Source: Psychrobacter glacincola
GTDB lineage: Bacteria > Pseudomonadota > Gammaproteobacteria > Pseudomonadales > Moraxellaceae
Direction of reading: 5' to 3'
Length of the DNA: 64,000 bases
Assembly (NCBI RefSeq): GCF_904846215.1
Contig: NZ_CAJGZK010000002.1
Span: 219,921-283,920 of the forward strand
Part shown: positions 45,717-54,090 of the stretch, piece after piece
Layout: every line of letters begins with the position of its first letter
Numbering within the stretch: position 1 is the stretch's first letter
Translations under genes and position numbers: made by a program
Notes under the pieces: model-generated
What the model was told of the DNA's origin: nothing
Databases searched by the model: none
Seen by the model: the letters and a program-made list of their open reading frames with translations, nothing else

Positions 45717-46976
45717 CTAGCGAAAATCAAAAAACTCATAATGAATATTTTTGGCAGGAATACCATTTTCTTTCATTAACTCTTGTACTTTTCCTAAAAG
45801 CCCTTTTGGACCGCAAAAACTAATCTGAATCTGCTTTGGATTAACTTCACTGGCGACTTGCCGAATGGTTTCAGCCATGGCATTACTGCCACTTGGGTTG
45901 GCTACGAAATCTACTCCAGACTGTTCTGTCATCTCCTGCATACGCTCAACACTTGGAAAAACACGCGCAGGATCGAAGCAATATATCAGAGTGGCACGTT
46001 CAAAATGACCGATAGTTTTATCCTCTTGCCAAGAAATAAAGGGAGAGATTCCTACTCCGGCACCAATCCAGATTTCACGCTCTGCATTTGATATACGTTT
46101 AAAATTACCATGAGGCGCATAAATATCAGCCAACATACCCACTTTGGCTTGTTCATTTAGCTTTTTTGTATAATCACCCAATGCTCGAATCACAAAATGG
46201 ATGTGTCCAGTATCAGAAGGTGCGTTAGCTATGGTAAAAGGATGCGGCTCGTGCAAACCTGGTTCTTTAAGAGAGATAAAGGCAAATTGACCAGCCTTAA
46301 ATTGAAACCCTTTACGGACTGGCTCAAACTCCAAGTGTACCGCCGCTTTGCCCTGGGATATAGCGACTAACTTATACTCTCCGGCTTTGGCAATGAATGG
46401 GTACAATATCATCTTGTACAATGCTGCAATCACGCCTACAGAACAAAGTAGTGCTAACCAAATACCTGCTGGACTAGTCAGTGTGATGGGAGACTCAAAG
46501 CTCAGCCAATGTAGTATAACGATTAAAAAAAGTGGGCCTGAGAACTTATGCAACCAACGCCAGTTGCCATACGGGATTTTGCGATTCAGCGCCAGTAGTA
46601 TAATCAGACCTAACGCGACAAGGCTGAGTTGACGCATCAAACGCGTCCAATATTTGGACAACTCCAAAATGGGCGCAAGATCCCAAGCGTCTAGCTTGGC
46701 TTTGAAGACAAAATGATAGACAGCGAAAATAAGTGCCCATATAGCAATCCACTTATGCGCTTCATAAACCCTGTCCAGACCGCCAAAGAGCCTTTCAATA
46801 CCGTGCCAACGGCTAGCGAGTATGCATGAGCTTGCCATGCACGCTAAAGCCGAAGCACCCATTATCAAACTGACTGTTGCTGATGTGATCCACGTTTCAG
46901 AGGAAATTTGCATGAGTACAGTGATTGAAGTGATCAGTACGACACTACCGATCACTTGCCATGACTTTAAAGCCAT
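45717..46976 (-). CDS. ferric reductase-like transmembrane flavin reductase
   Basis: The 419-aa membrane protein has about six N-terminal helices (residues 8-200). Heme-candidate histidines are visible (RVYEAHKWIAIWALIFAVYHFVF, RWLHKFSGPLFLIVILHWLSF). A ferredoxin-NADP reductase-type module follows: flavin motif EPHPFTIANAP, pyridine-nucleotide motif IWIGAGVGISPFISW, and FCGPKGLLGKVQ near the C-terminus. It would pass electrons from NAD(P)H through FAD to heme and a periplasmic acceptor, plausibly Fe(III). It is divergent from cytochrome b561, with a PmrA-like box in its promoter region. Confidence 0.85.
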   Translation of the reverse strand: MALKSWQVIGSVVLITSITVLMQISSETWITSATVSLIMGASALACMASSCILASRWHGIERLFGGLDRVYEAHKWIAIWALIFAVYHFVFKAKLDAWDLAPILELSKYWTRLMRQLSLVALGLIILLALNRKIPYGNWRWLHKFSGPLFLIVILHWLSFESPITLTSPAGIWLALLCSVGVIAALYKMILYPFIAKAGEYKLVAISQGKAAVHLEFEPVRKGFQFKAGQFAFISLKEPGLHEPHPFTIANAPSDTGHIHFVIRALGDYTKKLNEQAKVGMLADIYAPHGNFKRISNAEREIWIGAGVGISPFISWQEDKTIGHFERATLIYCFDPARVFPSVERMQEMTEQSGVDFVANPSGSNAMAETIRQVASEVNPKQIQISFCGPKGLLGKVQELMKENGIPAKNIHYEFFDFR

Positions 46977-47072
46977 AAGAATCTCCCGAAAAATTATTTT
47001 ATTGCCGTTAAGAAAGCTTGATTTAACAAGTAGGTATTTATTGAGAAGTATGGCTAATAATACAGCCTGATT

Positions 47073-47089
47073 CTTAAATAATTCTTAAG
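47073..47089. promoter_or_regulatory. PmrA/QseB-like tandem box 1
   Basis: CTTAAA-N5-CTTAAG, two hexamers with 11-bp periodicity. It lies 97 bp upstream of the flavin reductase start (minus strand), in the divergent promoter region. Confidence 0.5.
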
Positions 47090-47151
47090 TGGTGTATATG
47101 GCACGACGTAGGCTACCGGTTCGCTGCACAATGATTTACCTGTTTTAACGT

Positions 47152-47168
47152 CCTAAGCTCACCTTAAG
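47152..47168. promoter_or_regulatory. PmrA/QseB-like tandem box 2
   Basis: CCTAAG-N5-CTTAAG, 129 bp upstream of the cytochrome b561 start. Same geometry as box 1. Confidence 0.5.
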
Positions 47169-47296
47169 ATTTGTTTGTTGTAATAGCGATAAGGCAGATG
47201 ATGTGATATCTCGTCTGCTTACGATATCTTGCTGATTTTCAGTGTTTAGCAGCGGGTGTTGTCAATAAACAAACAAATGATTAAGGAGTGACAACC

Positions 47297-47902
47297 ATGA
47301 GCCAAAAAGACATCATTAATTGGGACGACTCTTCTGCACATGTACCGAACATGCCTAAAGCGAGGCAAGTAAAAGTTTGGGACCTATTAGTAAGAGTGAC
47401 TCATTGGACAGTCGCAGCTGGTATTATTGCTAATCTGTTTTTTACCGAAGATGGTGGTGAGTGGCATGAGTATGTCGGCTATACCGTTTTGGGACTGGTG
47501 GTCATACGTTTACTTTGGGGTCTGGTTGGCACGCGCTATGCACGCTTTACTGGCTTTTTCCCCACACCAAAACGACTCAAACGGCATGTATCAGATTTAA
47601 GCGTTCGACGCGTTGATGAGCAGAATCTTGGTCATAACCCCTTGGCCGCACTGATGATGTTATCGTTATGGGCTGTGACTATAGGGTTAGGACTAACCGG
47701 TTATCTGATGGAAGCAGGGCTGTTTGGTGATAAAGAGGTGCTTGAAGAGATTCATGAGTTATTAGCAAACAGCTTATATCTACTGGTTCCTCTACATATC
47801 ATCGCAGCGATTGCCATGAGTTACTGGCAACGCCAAAACCTCATTAAATCAATGATAACGGGCAAAAAAACGGTGACAGACAAGCCGACTACTATGAAAT
47901 AA
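47297..47902 (+). CDS. cytochrome b561 family protein
   Basis: A 201-aa membrane diheme b-type cytochrome with four helices. Histidines are placed as in the family: VRVTHWTVAAGI (TM1), GEWHEYVGYTVLGLVVIRLLW (TM2) and IHELLANSLYLLVPLHIIAAI (TM3-TM4). Start at 47297 with AAGGAG 9 nt upstream; a GTG three codons earlier is less likely. It precedes the two-component genes by 19 bp, probably one operon. Likely moves electrons across the inner membrane to periplasmic partners. Confidence 0.87.
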   Translation: MSQKDIINWDDSSAHVPNMPKARQVKVWDLLVRVTHWTVAAGIIANLFFTEDGGEWHEYVGYTVLGLVVIRLLWGLVGTRYARFTGFFPTPKRLKRHVSDLSVRRVDEQNLGHNPLAALMMLSLWAVTIGLGLTGYLMEAGLFGDKEVLEEIHELLANSLYLLVPLHIIAAIAMSYWQRQNLIKSMITGKKTVTDKPTTMK

Positions 47903-47921
47903 GTCAAGCGATGGAGCACTT

Positions 47922-48596
47922 ATGGCACGCATATTATTGATAGAAGACGACAGCACCATCGCTGATGGAATTGTCCTTGGCTTAAAAAGTCATGGCATGA
48001 TGGTGGATTGGTTTGGTGATGCCAAGCAAGGTGAGATGGCGCTGCAAGATGGCATGTTTGATGCGGTACTGCTGGATTTGACCTTGCCAAAAGGTGATGG
48101 CATGACCGTCCTAAAAAACTGGCGGGAAAAACACATAGATACGCCAGTATTGATTATCACCGCTCGCGATGCGATTGCCAATCGTGTGGCAGGACTCAAT
48201 GCCGGCGCTGATGATTATTTGGTGAAGCCATTTGCATTAGATGAAGTGATTGCCCGTCTACAAGCATTGATGAGACGCAGCCAAGGTCGGTGTCAACCTG
48301 AAGTCCGTTATGGCGAAGTGGCCTATCAGCCTCAGAATCAGCAAGTCTCTTATCAAGGCAAAATGGTAGAATTAACCATCAAAGAAGTGGCAATCTTAGA
48401 GCAAATGCTGACCCACCCTAAGCAAATCCACAGCCGCGCAAGCTTAGAAGACAAGCTATATGGGTGGCAACAAGATATCGAAAGCAATGCCATTGAAGTA
48501 CACATTCATCATTTACGTAAAAAACTGGGCAATGATTTTATCTTGACCAAACGCGGTATTGGCTACTATCTCAATCCAGTCCATAACCACCATTAA
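47922..48596 (+). CDS. OmpR/PmrA-QseB type response regulator
   Basis: The 224-aa protein has a receiver domain with the acidic pair EDD, phospho-acceptor Asp in AVLLDLTLPKGDGM, Thr in LIITARD and Lys in YLVKPFALDEV. An OmpR-type winged-helix effector follows (LTIKEVAILEQMLTHPKQIHSRASLEDKLY, EVHIHHLRKKLG). It sits between cytochrome b561 and the kinase gene. The three tandem TTAA-type boxes in this locus have the geometry bound by PmrA/QseB regulators, so they are its likely targets. Confidence 0.9.
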   Translation: MARILLIEDDSTIADGIVLGLKSHGMMVDWFGDAKQGEMALQDGMFDAVLLDLTLPKGDGMTVLKNWREKHIDTPVLIITARDAIANRVAGLNAGADDYLVKPFALDEVIARLQALMRRSQGRCQPEVRYGEVAYQPQNQQVSYQGKMVELTIKEVAILEQMLTHPKQIHSRASLEDKLYGWQQDIESNAIEVHIHHLRKKLGNDFILTKRGIGYYLNPVHNHH

Positions 48597-48660
48597 CCAC
48601 CGTTAGGCATTCAACGGTCTGTTTTTGGTGCCTCCACTTTGTCTGCTACTTGGTGAGCCT

Positions 48661-50124
48661 ATGAAAAGTATTCAGCAACGGCTATTAACATCGCTACTGA
48701 TTGGTTTACCTTTGCTGTGGGTGCTTACCTCAAGCTTTATTGCGTGGAAGCTTTGGCACGAAATCAATGAGATGAATGACACCCAAATCACTCAAGTTGC
48801 CCGTTATTTAATAGGGGTCGCCCCCAAAGAAGAGGACGATAAAGACCATCATAGGCAAAGGGATGATAACAAAAAGCACACGCCCAAAATCTATGCGTTA
48901 AAAAGTAAGCAGCTATCAGGTGATCTTGGTGAGGCTGAGGATGACTATATGGGCTTTGCCATTTGGGATAAAAAAGGCCGTCTATTAATGGCTGATGAAA
49001 ATGGTCAATCATTTGCTTTTTTGCCAGACCAGCATGGGTTTTTAGAAGAGCATGATTCTGCCTATCAGCGCCTCAACCCTTTTAGTAAGCGCTGGCGTTT
49101 ATTTTACGTCCATGATGATCATGACTATGAAGGTCGGGTCATTGCCGTCGGACAGAACCTCAAATCTCGCCGAGAGATGATTACTGATGCCATGTCCGTG
49201 CAAGTGCTGCCGATGTTGATTGGGCTATTTGCATTTATGGGTTTGGTGGTGTGGCTGATCCGGCGGGGGTTTATGCCGTTAACTCAGATTAGTAGTGCGC
49301 TTGAACAGCGTCAACCGCAAGATGATAGCCCCATCACAGCGGACGTGCCCAAAGAGATCCAACCGTTAGTGAGCGCCTTAAATGTCTTGTTTGTAAAAGT
49401 CGCGGATACCCTAGCACGTGAGCAGCGCTTTACCGCCGATGCCTCACATGAGCTTAGAAGCCCGCTTGCGGCGTTAAAGCTACAAGCTGATTTGTTACAG
49501 CAGCAGATATTGCAGTTATCTGGCGTAGAAGACGATAATCAGCTATTCTATCATGCCCAAAACATTAGCAATGGCATTGAGCGGGCCACTCATTTGGTCG
49601 ATCAACTGCTGATTTTAGCCAAAATAGAACCGCAACAACAATTACCTCCTGAGCAATTAGAAAGTCCGGATTGGTTGATGCTAACGGATATTGTACTCAG
49701 TGATGTCAATCGGCTGGCTCGTGAAAAGCACATGCAATTAAAACGCACTGTGAACTGTGACAATCCTGCTGATATTCTACCCATCCTTATCAATCCAATT
49801 TTATTCAAACTGCTCATCCGTAACCTGTTGGACAATGCCATTCGCTATTGTCCCGAGGGCGCTTTGATTGAACTTCAGCTCGACACCAATGCTATTAGAG
49901 TGGTCGATAATGGCAGTGGCGTCGAGCCAGAACAACTGACGCGCTTAAGCGAGCGCTTTTATCGCCCAGCAGGTCAAAGCCAATTAGGTAGCGGTCTTGG
50001 GCTATCCATTGCCAATCGAATAGCAGAGCTGCACGGTCTGACGTTAGAGTTTGCTAACCGCTCTCAACCAGAAACTGGCTTTATCGTCACGATAAGACAT
50101 AAAAAAGCGATATCAAGCATCTGA
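48661..50124 (+). CDS. sensor histidine kinase (QseC/PmrB-like)
   Basis: The 487-aa protein has two membrane helices (about residues 12-33 and 182-205) around a periplasmic sensor of about 150 residues. The sensor carries an Asp/Glu/His/Lys-rich patch (EEDDKDHHRQRDD). A HAMP-like linker is followed by the H-box FTADASHELRSPLAALKLQ, the N-box IRNLLDNAIRYCPEG and the G-boxes VDNGSGVEP and GSGLGLSIANRI. Start at 48661; an upstream GTG at 48625 is less likely. The charged patch could bind metal or cations, but the stimulus is unknown. Confidence 0.9.
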   Translation: MKSIQQRLLTSLLIGLPLLWVLTSSFIAWKLWHEINEMNDTQITQVARYLIGVAPKEEDDKDHHRQRDDNKKHTPKIYALKSKQLSGDLGEAEDDYMGFAIWDKKGRLLMADENGQSFAFLPDQHGFLEEHDSAYQRLNPFSKRWRLFYVHDDHDYEGRVIAVGQNLKSRREMITDAMSVQVLPMLIGLFAFMGLVVWLIRRGFMPLTQISSALEQRQPQDDSPITADVPKEIQPLVSALNVLFVKVADTLAREQRFTADASHELRSPLAALKLQADLLQQQILQLSGVEDDNQLFYHAQNISNGIERATHLVDQLLILAKIEPQQQLPPEQLESPDWLMLTDIVLSDVNRLAREKHMQLKRTVNCDNPADILPILINPILFKLLIRNLLDNAIRYCPEGALIELQLDTNAIRVVDNGSGVEPEQLTRLSERFYRPAGQSQLGSGLGLSIANRIAELHGLTLEFANRSQPETGFIVTIRHKKAISSI

Positions 50125-50152
50125 TAAAACGATAAAAATTAATCGGCGTGGG

Positions 50153-50169
50153 CTTAAGGTTGAGTTAAT
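50153..50169. promoter_or_regulatory. PmrA/QseB-like tandem box 3
   Basis: CTTAAG-N5-GTTAAT, 55 bp upstream of the PepSY gene, right after the kinase gene. Same spacing as boxes 1 and 2. Confidence 0.5.
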
Positions 50170-50223
50170 ATTTACCCCGTATGCTAGTTGTATTCCCTAA
50201 TAATATAGACGGAGTACAATCTT

Positions 50224-50814
50224 ATGAGCCTACCTCTATTAAAACCCTTATTATTGACTGTTGGTGCAACCTCATTAGTGTTTTTTGGTGGCGTTATCGC
50301 CTTATCTGTCCAGTCGCCCAGCGCTGATGACGCACTATCAGCTGCGAATGCCATGAGTCAAAATACTGACATTACCTCTATATCCTCTGATTTATCGTCC
50401 TTTAAAGCCGTGGCAAACCCTCTCACGCAATCCCCATTTGCCAATCCATCACCTCTGGCGGCACTCACAGCCACGCAAGCAACTGCGCTTGCGCAGCAAG
50501 ACGCGCCCAATTCAGTATTGCAGGCTTCACCCGAGCTCGTCAATTATAACGGCACCGTCGCTTATGAGGTGCTATTAGACAGCGGCGCTACTTATATTGA
50601 TGCCAGTGTCGGCACTGTACTGAATCCGGTTGCGACCAATGACTATCGTGCTGAGAGATTTGACGATGACGATTATGAAGATAAGCACCACGATGATGAT
50701 AAACGTAAAGAGGATAAACATCGCAAAGCACACGATAAAAAATACTATAAAGAGAATGATCGCCTAATCGCCATGAGCTATCAGCAACATGATGAGGAGG
50801 AATACGATGACTAA
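50224..50814 (+). CDS. PepSY-domain protein with charged C-terminal tail
   Basis: The 196-aa protein has one N-terminal membrane helix or uncleaved signal (residues 8-28) and a Ser/Ala-rich linker. One PepSY domain follows (ALTATQATALAQQDAPNSVLQ ... AYEVLLDSGATYIDASVGTVL, about residues 80-140). The tail is very rich in Asp, His and Lys. It is thus predicted to be extracytoplasmic. The domain contains SGAT, resembling the ApbE flavinylation core, but the required upstream Asp spacing is not met. Its position before apbE and membrane reductases suggests a role in periplasmic redox or metal sensing. Confidence 0.75.
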   Translation: MSLPLLKPLLLTVGATSLVFFGGVIALSVQSPSADDALSAANAMSQNTDITSISSDLSSFKAVANPLTQSPFANPSPLAALTATQATALAQQDAPNSVLQASPELVNYNGTVAYEVLLDSGATYIDASVGTVLNPVATNDYRAERFDDDDYEDKHHDDDKRKEDKHRKAHDKKYYKENDRLIAMSYQQHDEEEYDD

Positions 50815-51121
50815 TACCAAATCACATTCGACACCAGCCGTCAAAAAAACGGCTAAAAAAGCAGATCCTTTTGCCGCTCTTAAAAGCAGCATTATGATGG
50901 TCTCGATTGCAGGTACTATGGCAGGATGGCTGGTACTACTCAATCAAGAACAAAAAACTGCCCCTGTGAGCACTGCCATTATAAGCACTGCTGTTGCTGA
51001 GTCTGATGAAAGGGCAGTCACGCCAACGCCCATCGCTGATATCAATCAATTGCGACAGGTCAATGCAGTCGCACCTGTTGAGGTAATAAGGGTTGTCGCT
51101 CGTACGCGATCTTCTCAATAA
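50807..51121 (+). CDS. small single-pass membrane protein, unknown
   Basis: Not recognised. The 104-aa protein has a Lys-rich cytoplasmic N-terminus, one membrane helix (about residues 29-46, SIMMVSIAGTMAGWLVLLN) and a short periplasmic tail. It overlaps the PepSY gene by 8 nt (ATGACTAA) and has GAGGAGG upstream, so the two are coupled. It is probably a subunit or assembly factor of the local redox system. Confidence 0.7.
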   Translation: MTNTKSHSTPAVKKTAKKADPFAALKSSIMMVSIAGTMAGWLVLLNQEQKTAPVSTAIISTAVAESDERAVTPTPIADINQLRQVNAVAPVEVIRVVARTRSSQ

Positions 51122-51176
51122 ATAAGAAAAACCACAGATTATTTAGTTTGAATGTTTAGTCAAGGGAGGGCTTTGA

Positions 51177-52259
51177 ATGCACACAAATATGTCCAATCAA
51201 ACAACACCGCAACTGGCAACGATTAAACTGTTTGCCATGGGTTGTCACATTCAAATTAGCTTAAATACCACAAGACTGAGCGCGCAACCTTCACAAATGA
51301 GAATAGACCAACAAGTCGCTTTTTTGACAAACGATATTCAGCAGCGCTTAGCTGACTGGGAACATATCTTCAGTCGTTTTGATGACAGCAGTGAGCTTAT
51401 GAGACTGAATAACCGTGGCGACCAATGGTCTGAGGTGAGTTCAGAATTATTTGAGGTGTTGCAGCGTGCCATTCACTTTGTCTCAAAGACTCAAGGCTTA
51501 GTAACACCAACGTTATTGCACCCTCTATGGGACGCAGGCTATAAGCATTCATTTGAGACCTTGCCCAAAATGTCTGTGCCATCATTACCTGTTACTAGCG
51601 TAAGCACCCCTACAAACGTGCAAGACACGACAAGTGCTAACCATGCCAATCAGCAGATAGAAGGTATTCAGCTTCGCCAGTTAGCTGACAGACAACATCA
51701 AGTATATCTGCCAGCTGGCATGGCACTGGATTTGAATGGATATGTCAAAGGGTGGTGCGCCATGCAGTTGGCGGAAAATATTAGCCGAGTTCATGACTGG
51801 CATATTCCCTGCTTAGTCGATATGGGTGGGGATATCGCGATTGGTGTTCCAAAAAACCCAACAGATAAACCGGTGTCTTGGGGAGTGGCTGTTGCCAAGC
51901 CGTATTTTGCCAATAGTGAGCACGTTCACAATGATGAAGATGTGGCGATCCTCAAGCTCAGCTCTGGGGCTGTCGCCACATCTGGGCAAGATTATCGTCG
52001 CTGGTTGCACGACGGCCGCTGGCAACATCATTTGATCCATCCGCATGACTTGCGTCCAGTAACAAGTGACGTCCTAACTGCAACGGTACTGGCGAAAGAT
52101 GCGATGACGGCGGAGGTATACGCCAAATACTGCGTGCTTCTTGGTGTTAAAGCAGCCGTGGCGTGGCTCAACAAACACCATATTGCGGCGTTGTTAATAG
52201 ATAGGGATAACAAAGTGATGGTGACTTCTGCCATGCGTCCAAACCTGCTTGCTAGTTAA
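51177..52259 (+). CDS. apbE: FAD:protein FMN transferase (ApbE family)
   Basis: Attaches FMN covalently to a Thr of target redox proteins. The 360-aa protein has the family parts: KLFAMGCHIQISL, ADWEHIFSRFDDSSELMRLNN, PAGMALDLNGYVKGWCAMQLAEN, LVDMGGDIAIG and AVATSGQDYRRW. HHLIHPHDLRPVTSDVLTATVLAKDAMTAEVYAKYCVLLG carries the catalytic Asp/Thr region. No lipobox or signal is visible, so it may act in the cytoplasm, or export may occur by an unrecognised route. AGGGAGGG lies 7 nt before the ATG. A typical FMN-binding substrate domain is not seen nearby. Confidence 0.9.
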   Translation: MHTNMSNQTTPQLATIKLFAMGCHIQISLNTTRLSAQPSQMRIDQQVAFLTNDIQQRLADWEHIFSRFDDSSELMRLNNRGDQWSEVSSELFEVLQRAIHFVSKTQGLVTPTLLHPLWDAGYKHSFETLPKMSVPSLPVTSVSTPTNVQDTTSANHANQQIEGIQLRQLADRQHQVYLPAGMALDLNGYVKGWCAMQLAENISRVHDWHIPCLVDMGGDIAIGVPKNPTDKPVSWGVAVAKPYFANSEHVHNDEDVAILKLSSGAVATSGQDYRRWLHDGRWQHHLIHPHDLRPVTSDVLTATVLAKDAMTAEVYAKYCVLLGVKAAVAWLNKHHIAALLIDRDNKVMVTSAMRPNLLAS

Positions 52260-52322
52260 TTTATCACGCGACATGCGCTAGATATCAATACATTAAGTAA
52301 AGCCATTCATAGGAGCATAGTC

Positions 52323-53006
52323 ATGCATACAGACCATCCTACCAGCAGTCATACTGCTTCCAATACTAATGTTCTCACTCAGGCTCTATGGGTTGGCTTA
52401 ACGTTAAGCATTGCTATCGGAGTTGGTGGTTATGCGTCGTTAACTTGGGGAGAGACGGTATCTCAGCTACTGACCAGCACAGATAAACACTTTTGGTATT
52501 TATCACGGGCAAGCGGTGTTATCGCTTATACGTTATTTTGGTTGGCAGTCATTTTTGGCTTGTTGTTAAGCACTCGTTTAGGCAAGCGCTTTAATGCAGC
52601 GCGGGTATTTGTCTTACATCAGTATCTAAGCCTGATTGCCGTAGGCTTTGCCGCGTTTCATGCTGGTATCTTATTAGCAGATAATTTCTTAAATCTGAAC
52701 TTATGGCAGGTGCTAATGCCTTTTGGTTTTCAGACTGAGCGTGTGGGCGTGGCCTTGGGGCAGTTGGGGTTTTGGTTCTTATTTATCTGTGCGTTTAGTT
52801 TTTATATTAAGCAGTATATTGGTCAATCAGCATGGCGCTGGCTACACTTTTTGACCTTTATGGCGTATATGTTCATCAGTATTCATGTGTTTATGGTGGG
52901 CTCAGACAGTCGCGCGCTGCCTTTGTTATTATTTTATGCCGGCAGTCAAACAATAGTCTTTTTACTAATAACCTATCGAATAATCGCTTTAAAGCAAGCA
53001 AGGTAA
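52323..53006 (+). CDS. ferric reductase-like transmembrane domain protein
   Basis: The 227-aa membrane protein has six helices and no flavin domain. HFWYLSRASGVIAYTLFWLAVIFGLLL, VLHQYLSLIAVGFAAFHAGILL and WRWLHFLTFMAYMFISIHVFMVG place paired histidines for b-type hemes as in MsrQ/ferric reductase membrane domains. It follows apbE by 63 bp in the same direction. A heme relay for the PepSY/ApbE system is the natural inference. Confidence 0.83.
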   Translation: MHTDHPTSSHTASNTNVLTQALWVGLTLSIAIGVGGYASLTWGETVSQLLTSTDKHFWYLSRASGVIAYTLFWLAVIFGLLLSTRLGKRFNAARVFVLHQYLSLIAVGFAAFHAGILLADNFLNLNLWQVLMPFGFQTERVGVALGQLGFWFLFICAFSFYIKQYIGQSAWRWLHFLTFMAYMFISIHVFMVGSDSRALPLLLFYAGSQTIVFLLITYRIIALKQAR

Positions 53007-53087
53007 CTATGTGGAAATTGGTGTGTCATTATAGGCTACACTGACATATTCTAATTTATGTCTAAATCGTTTGAGGGTATCTATGCT

Positions 53088-53789
53088 ATGCATCATTCTA
53101 TTCACGACGAAGCTCATCTAAGCAATCGCAATCATTGGCTTAGGGCAGCAGTACTTGGTGCCAATGATGGACTGATTTCAACCGCGAGTCTATTAGTCGG
53201 TGTCGCTGCAGCAAGTGCAAATAGTCAAACACTGCTATTGACAGGGATGGCCGCGTTAACCGCAGGTGCGCTATCGATGGCAGCTGGTGAGTATATTTCA
53301 GTATCGTCTCAAGCTGATACCGAAAAAGCGGATCTGGATAAAGAGTTGCATGAACTGACTCATAATGCTGAGCGCGAGCTATTTGAGCTCACCAAAATTT
53401 ATGAGAAACGTGGACTGGATCATGTCTTAGCGCATCAAGTTGCCATAGCTTTGACTGAGCATGATGCACTAGAGGCGCATGCCCGAGATGAGATTGGTTT
53501 GACAGATCTGAGTCAAGCTAAGCCGATTCATGCGTCAGTTGCTTCTGGATTGTCATTCATTGCGGGCGCCATATTACCGATTATTGGTATTTTACTTTTG
53601 CCAGCACAAACACTGGTTTGGTCACTCGCGACTTTAACGATAGTAGGCTTAGCGCTACTTGGCATAATATCAGCGCGCTTGGGCGGTGCCCCTGTTATTC
53701 CTGCTACGTCTAGAGTTGTGATATGGGGTGTGCTCGCTATGGTCGCAACATCATTGATTGGTCGGTTGTTTGGGGTGGCAGCATTATAG
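53088..53789 (+). CDS. VIT1/CCC1 family iron/manganese transporter
   Basis: The 233-aa membrane protein opens HWLRAAVLGANDGLISTASLLVGVAAA, the signature of the family. It continues TAGALSMAAGEYISVSSQADTEKADL and has a Glu-rich cytoplasmic metal-binding segment (LDKELHELTHNAERELFELTKIYEKRGL). Three more helices follow. Such proteins remove Fe(II)/Mn(II) from the cytosol. Start at 53088 with GAGGG upstream; ATG 53058 is in frame but lacks a site. Its position beside ferric reductases fits iron detoxification. Confidence 0.88.
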   Translation: MHHSIHDEAHLSNRNHWLRAAVLGANDGLISTASLLVGVAAASANSQTLLLTGMAALTAGALSMAAGEYISVSSQADTEKADLDKELHELTHNAERELFELTKIYEKRGLDHVLAHQVAIALTEHDALEAHARDEIGLTDLSQAKPIHASVASGLSFIAGAILPIIGILLLPAQTLVWSLATLTIVGLALLGIISARLGGAPVIPATSRVVIWGVLAMVATSLIGRLFGVAAL

Positions 53790-54090
53790 GGGCCTCATAA
53801 AACTGGTCAGTAAATAAGGGTATACCTTAGCGGAACCAGCTATCTCACCCTTCAAACATATTAACAGACTACTCAAAATAGACTGTTAATATGGAACCAT
53901 CTATAACAGACTTTAGAATTATAGGACTGGTTGCTGTGCTTTTTTCCTATCATTAGCCTATACCTAAAACATAAAACTTCTAAACGATAACTTAGCTATC
54001 ATTAGACTTGTTTCTAAAATTAAATGATAGTAATATCTTGCTATTATCAATGAACATTAATTATTAAGTCTAAGTAATAGAGGTCGCGTT
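53790..54090. other. 301-bp gap with direct repeat copy 2 and an inverted repeat
   Basis: It holds the 26-bp repeat (53813-53838) and an inverted repeat at 53857-53893 (15-bp arms CATATTAACAG... with one mismatch, 7-nt loop). No open frame of note. Both look like recombination debris next to the recombinase gene. Confidence 0.55.
53813..53838. repeat. imperfect 26-bp direct repeat, right copy
   Basis: AATAAGGGTATACC followed by GAACCA. Partner of 45347-45372, 8.5 kb away in the same orientation. It lies 24 bp after the VIT1 gene and 253 bp before the recombinase gene. Confidence 0.55.
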
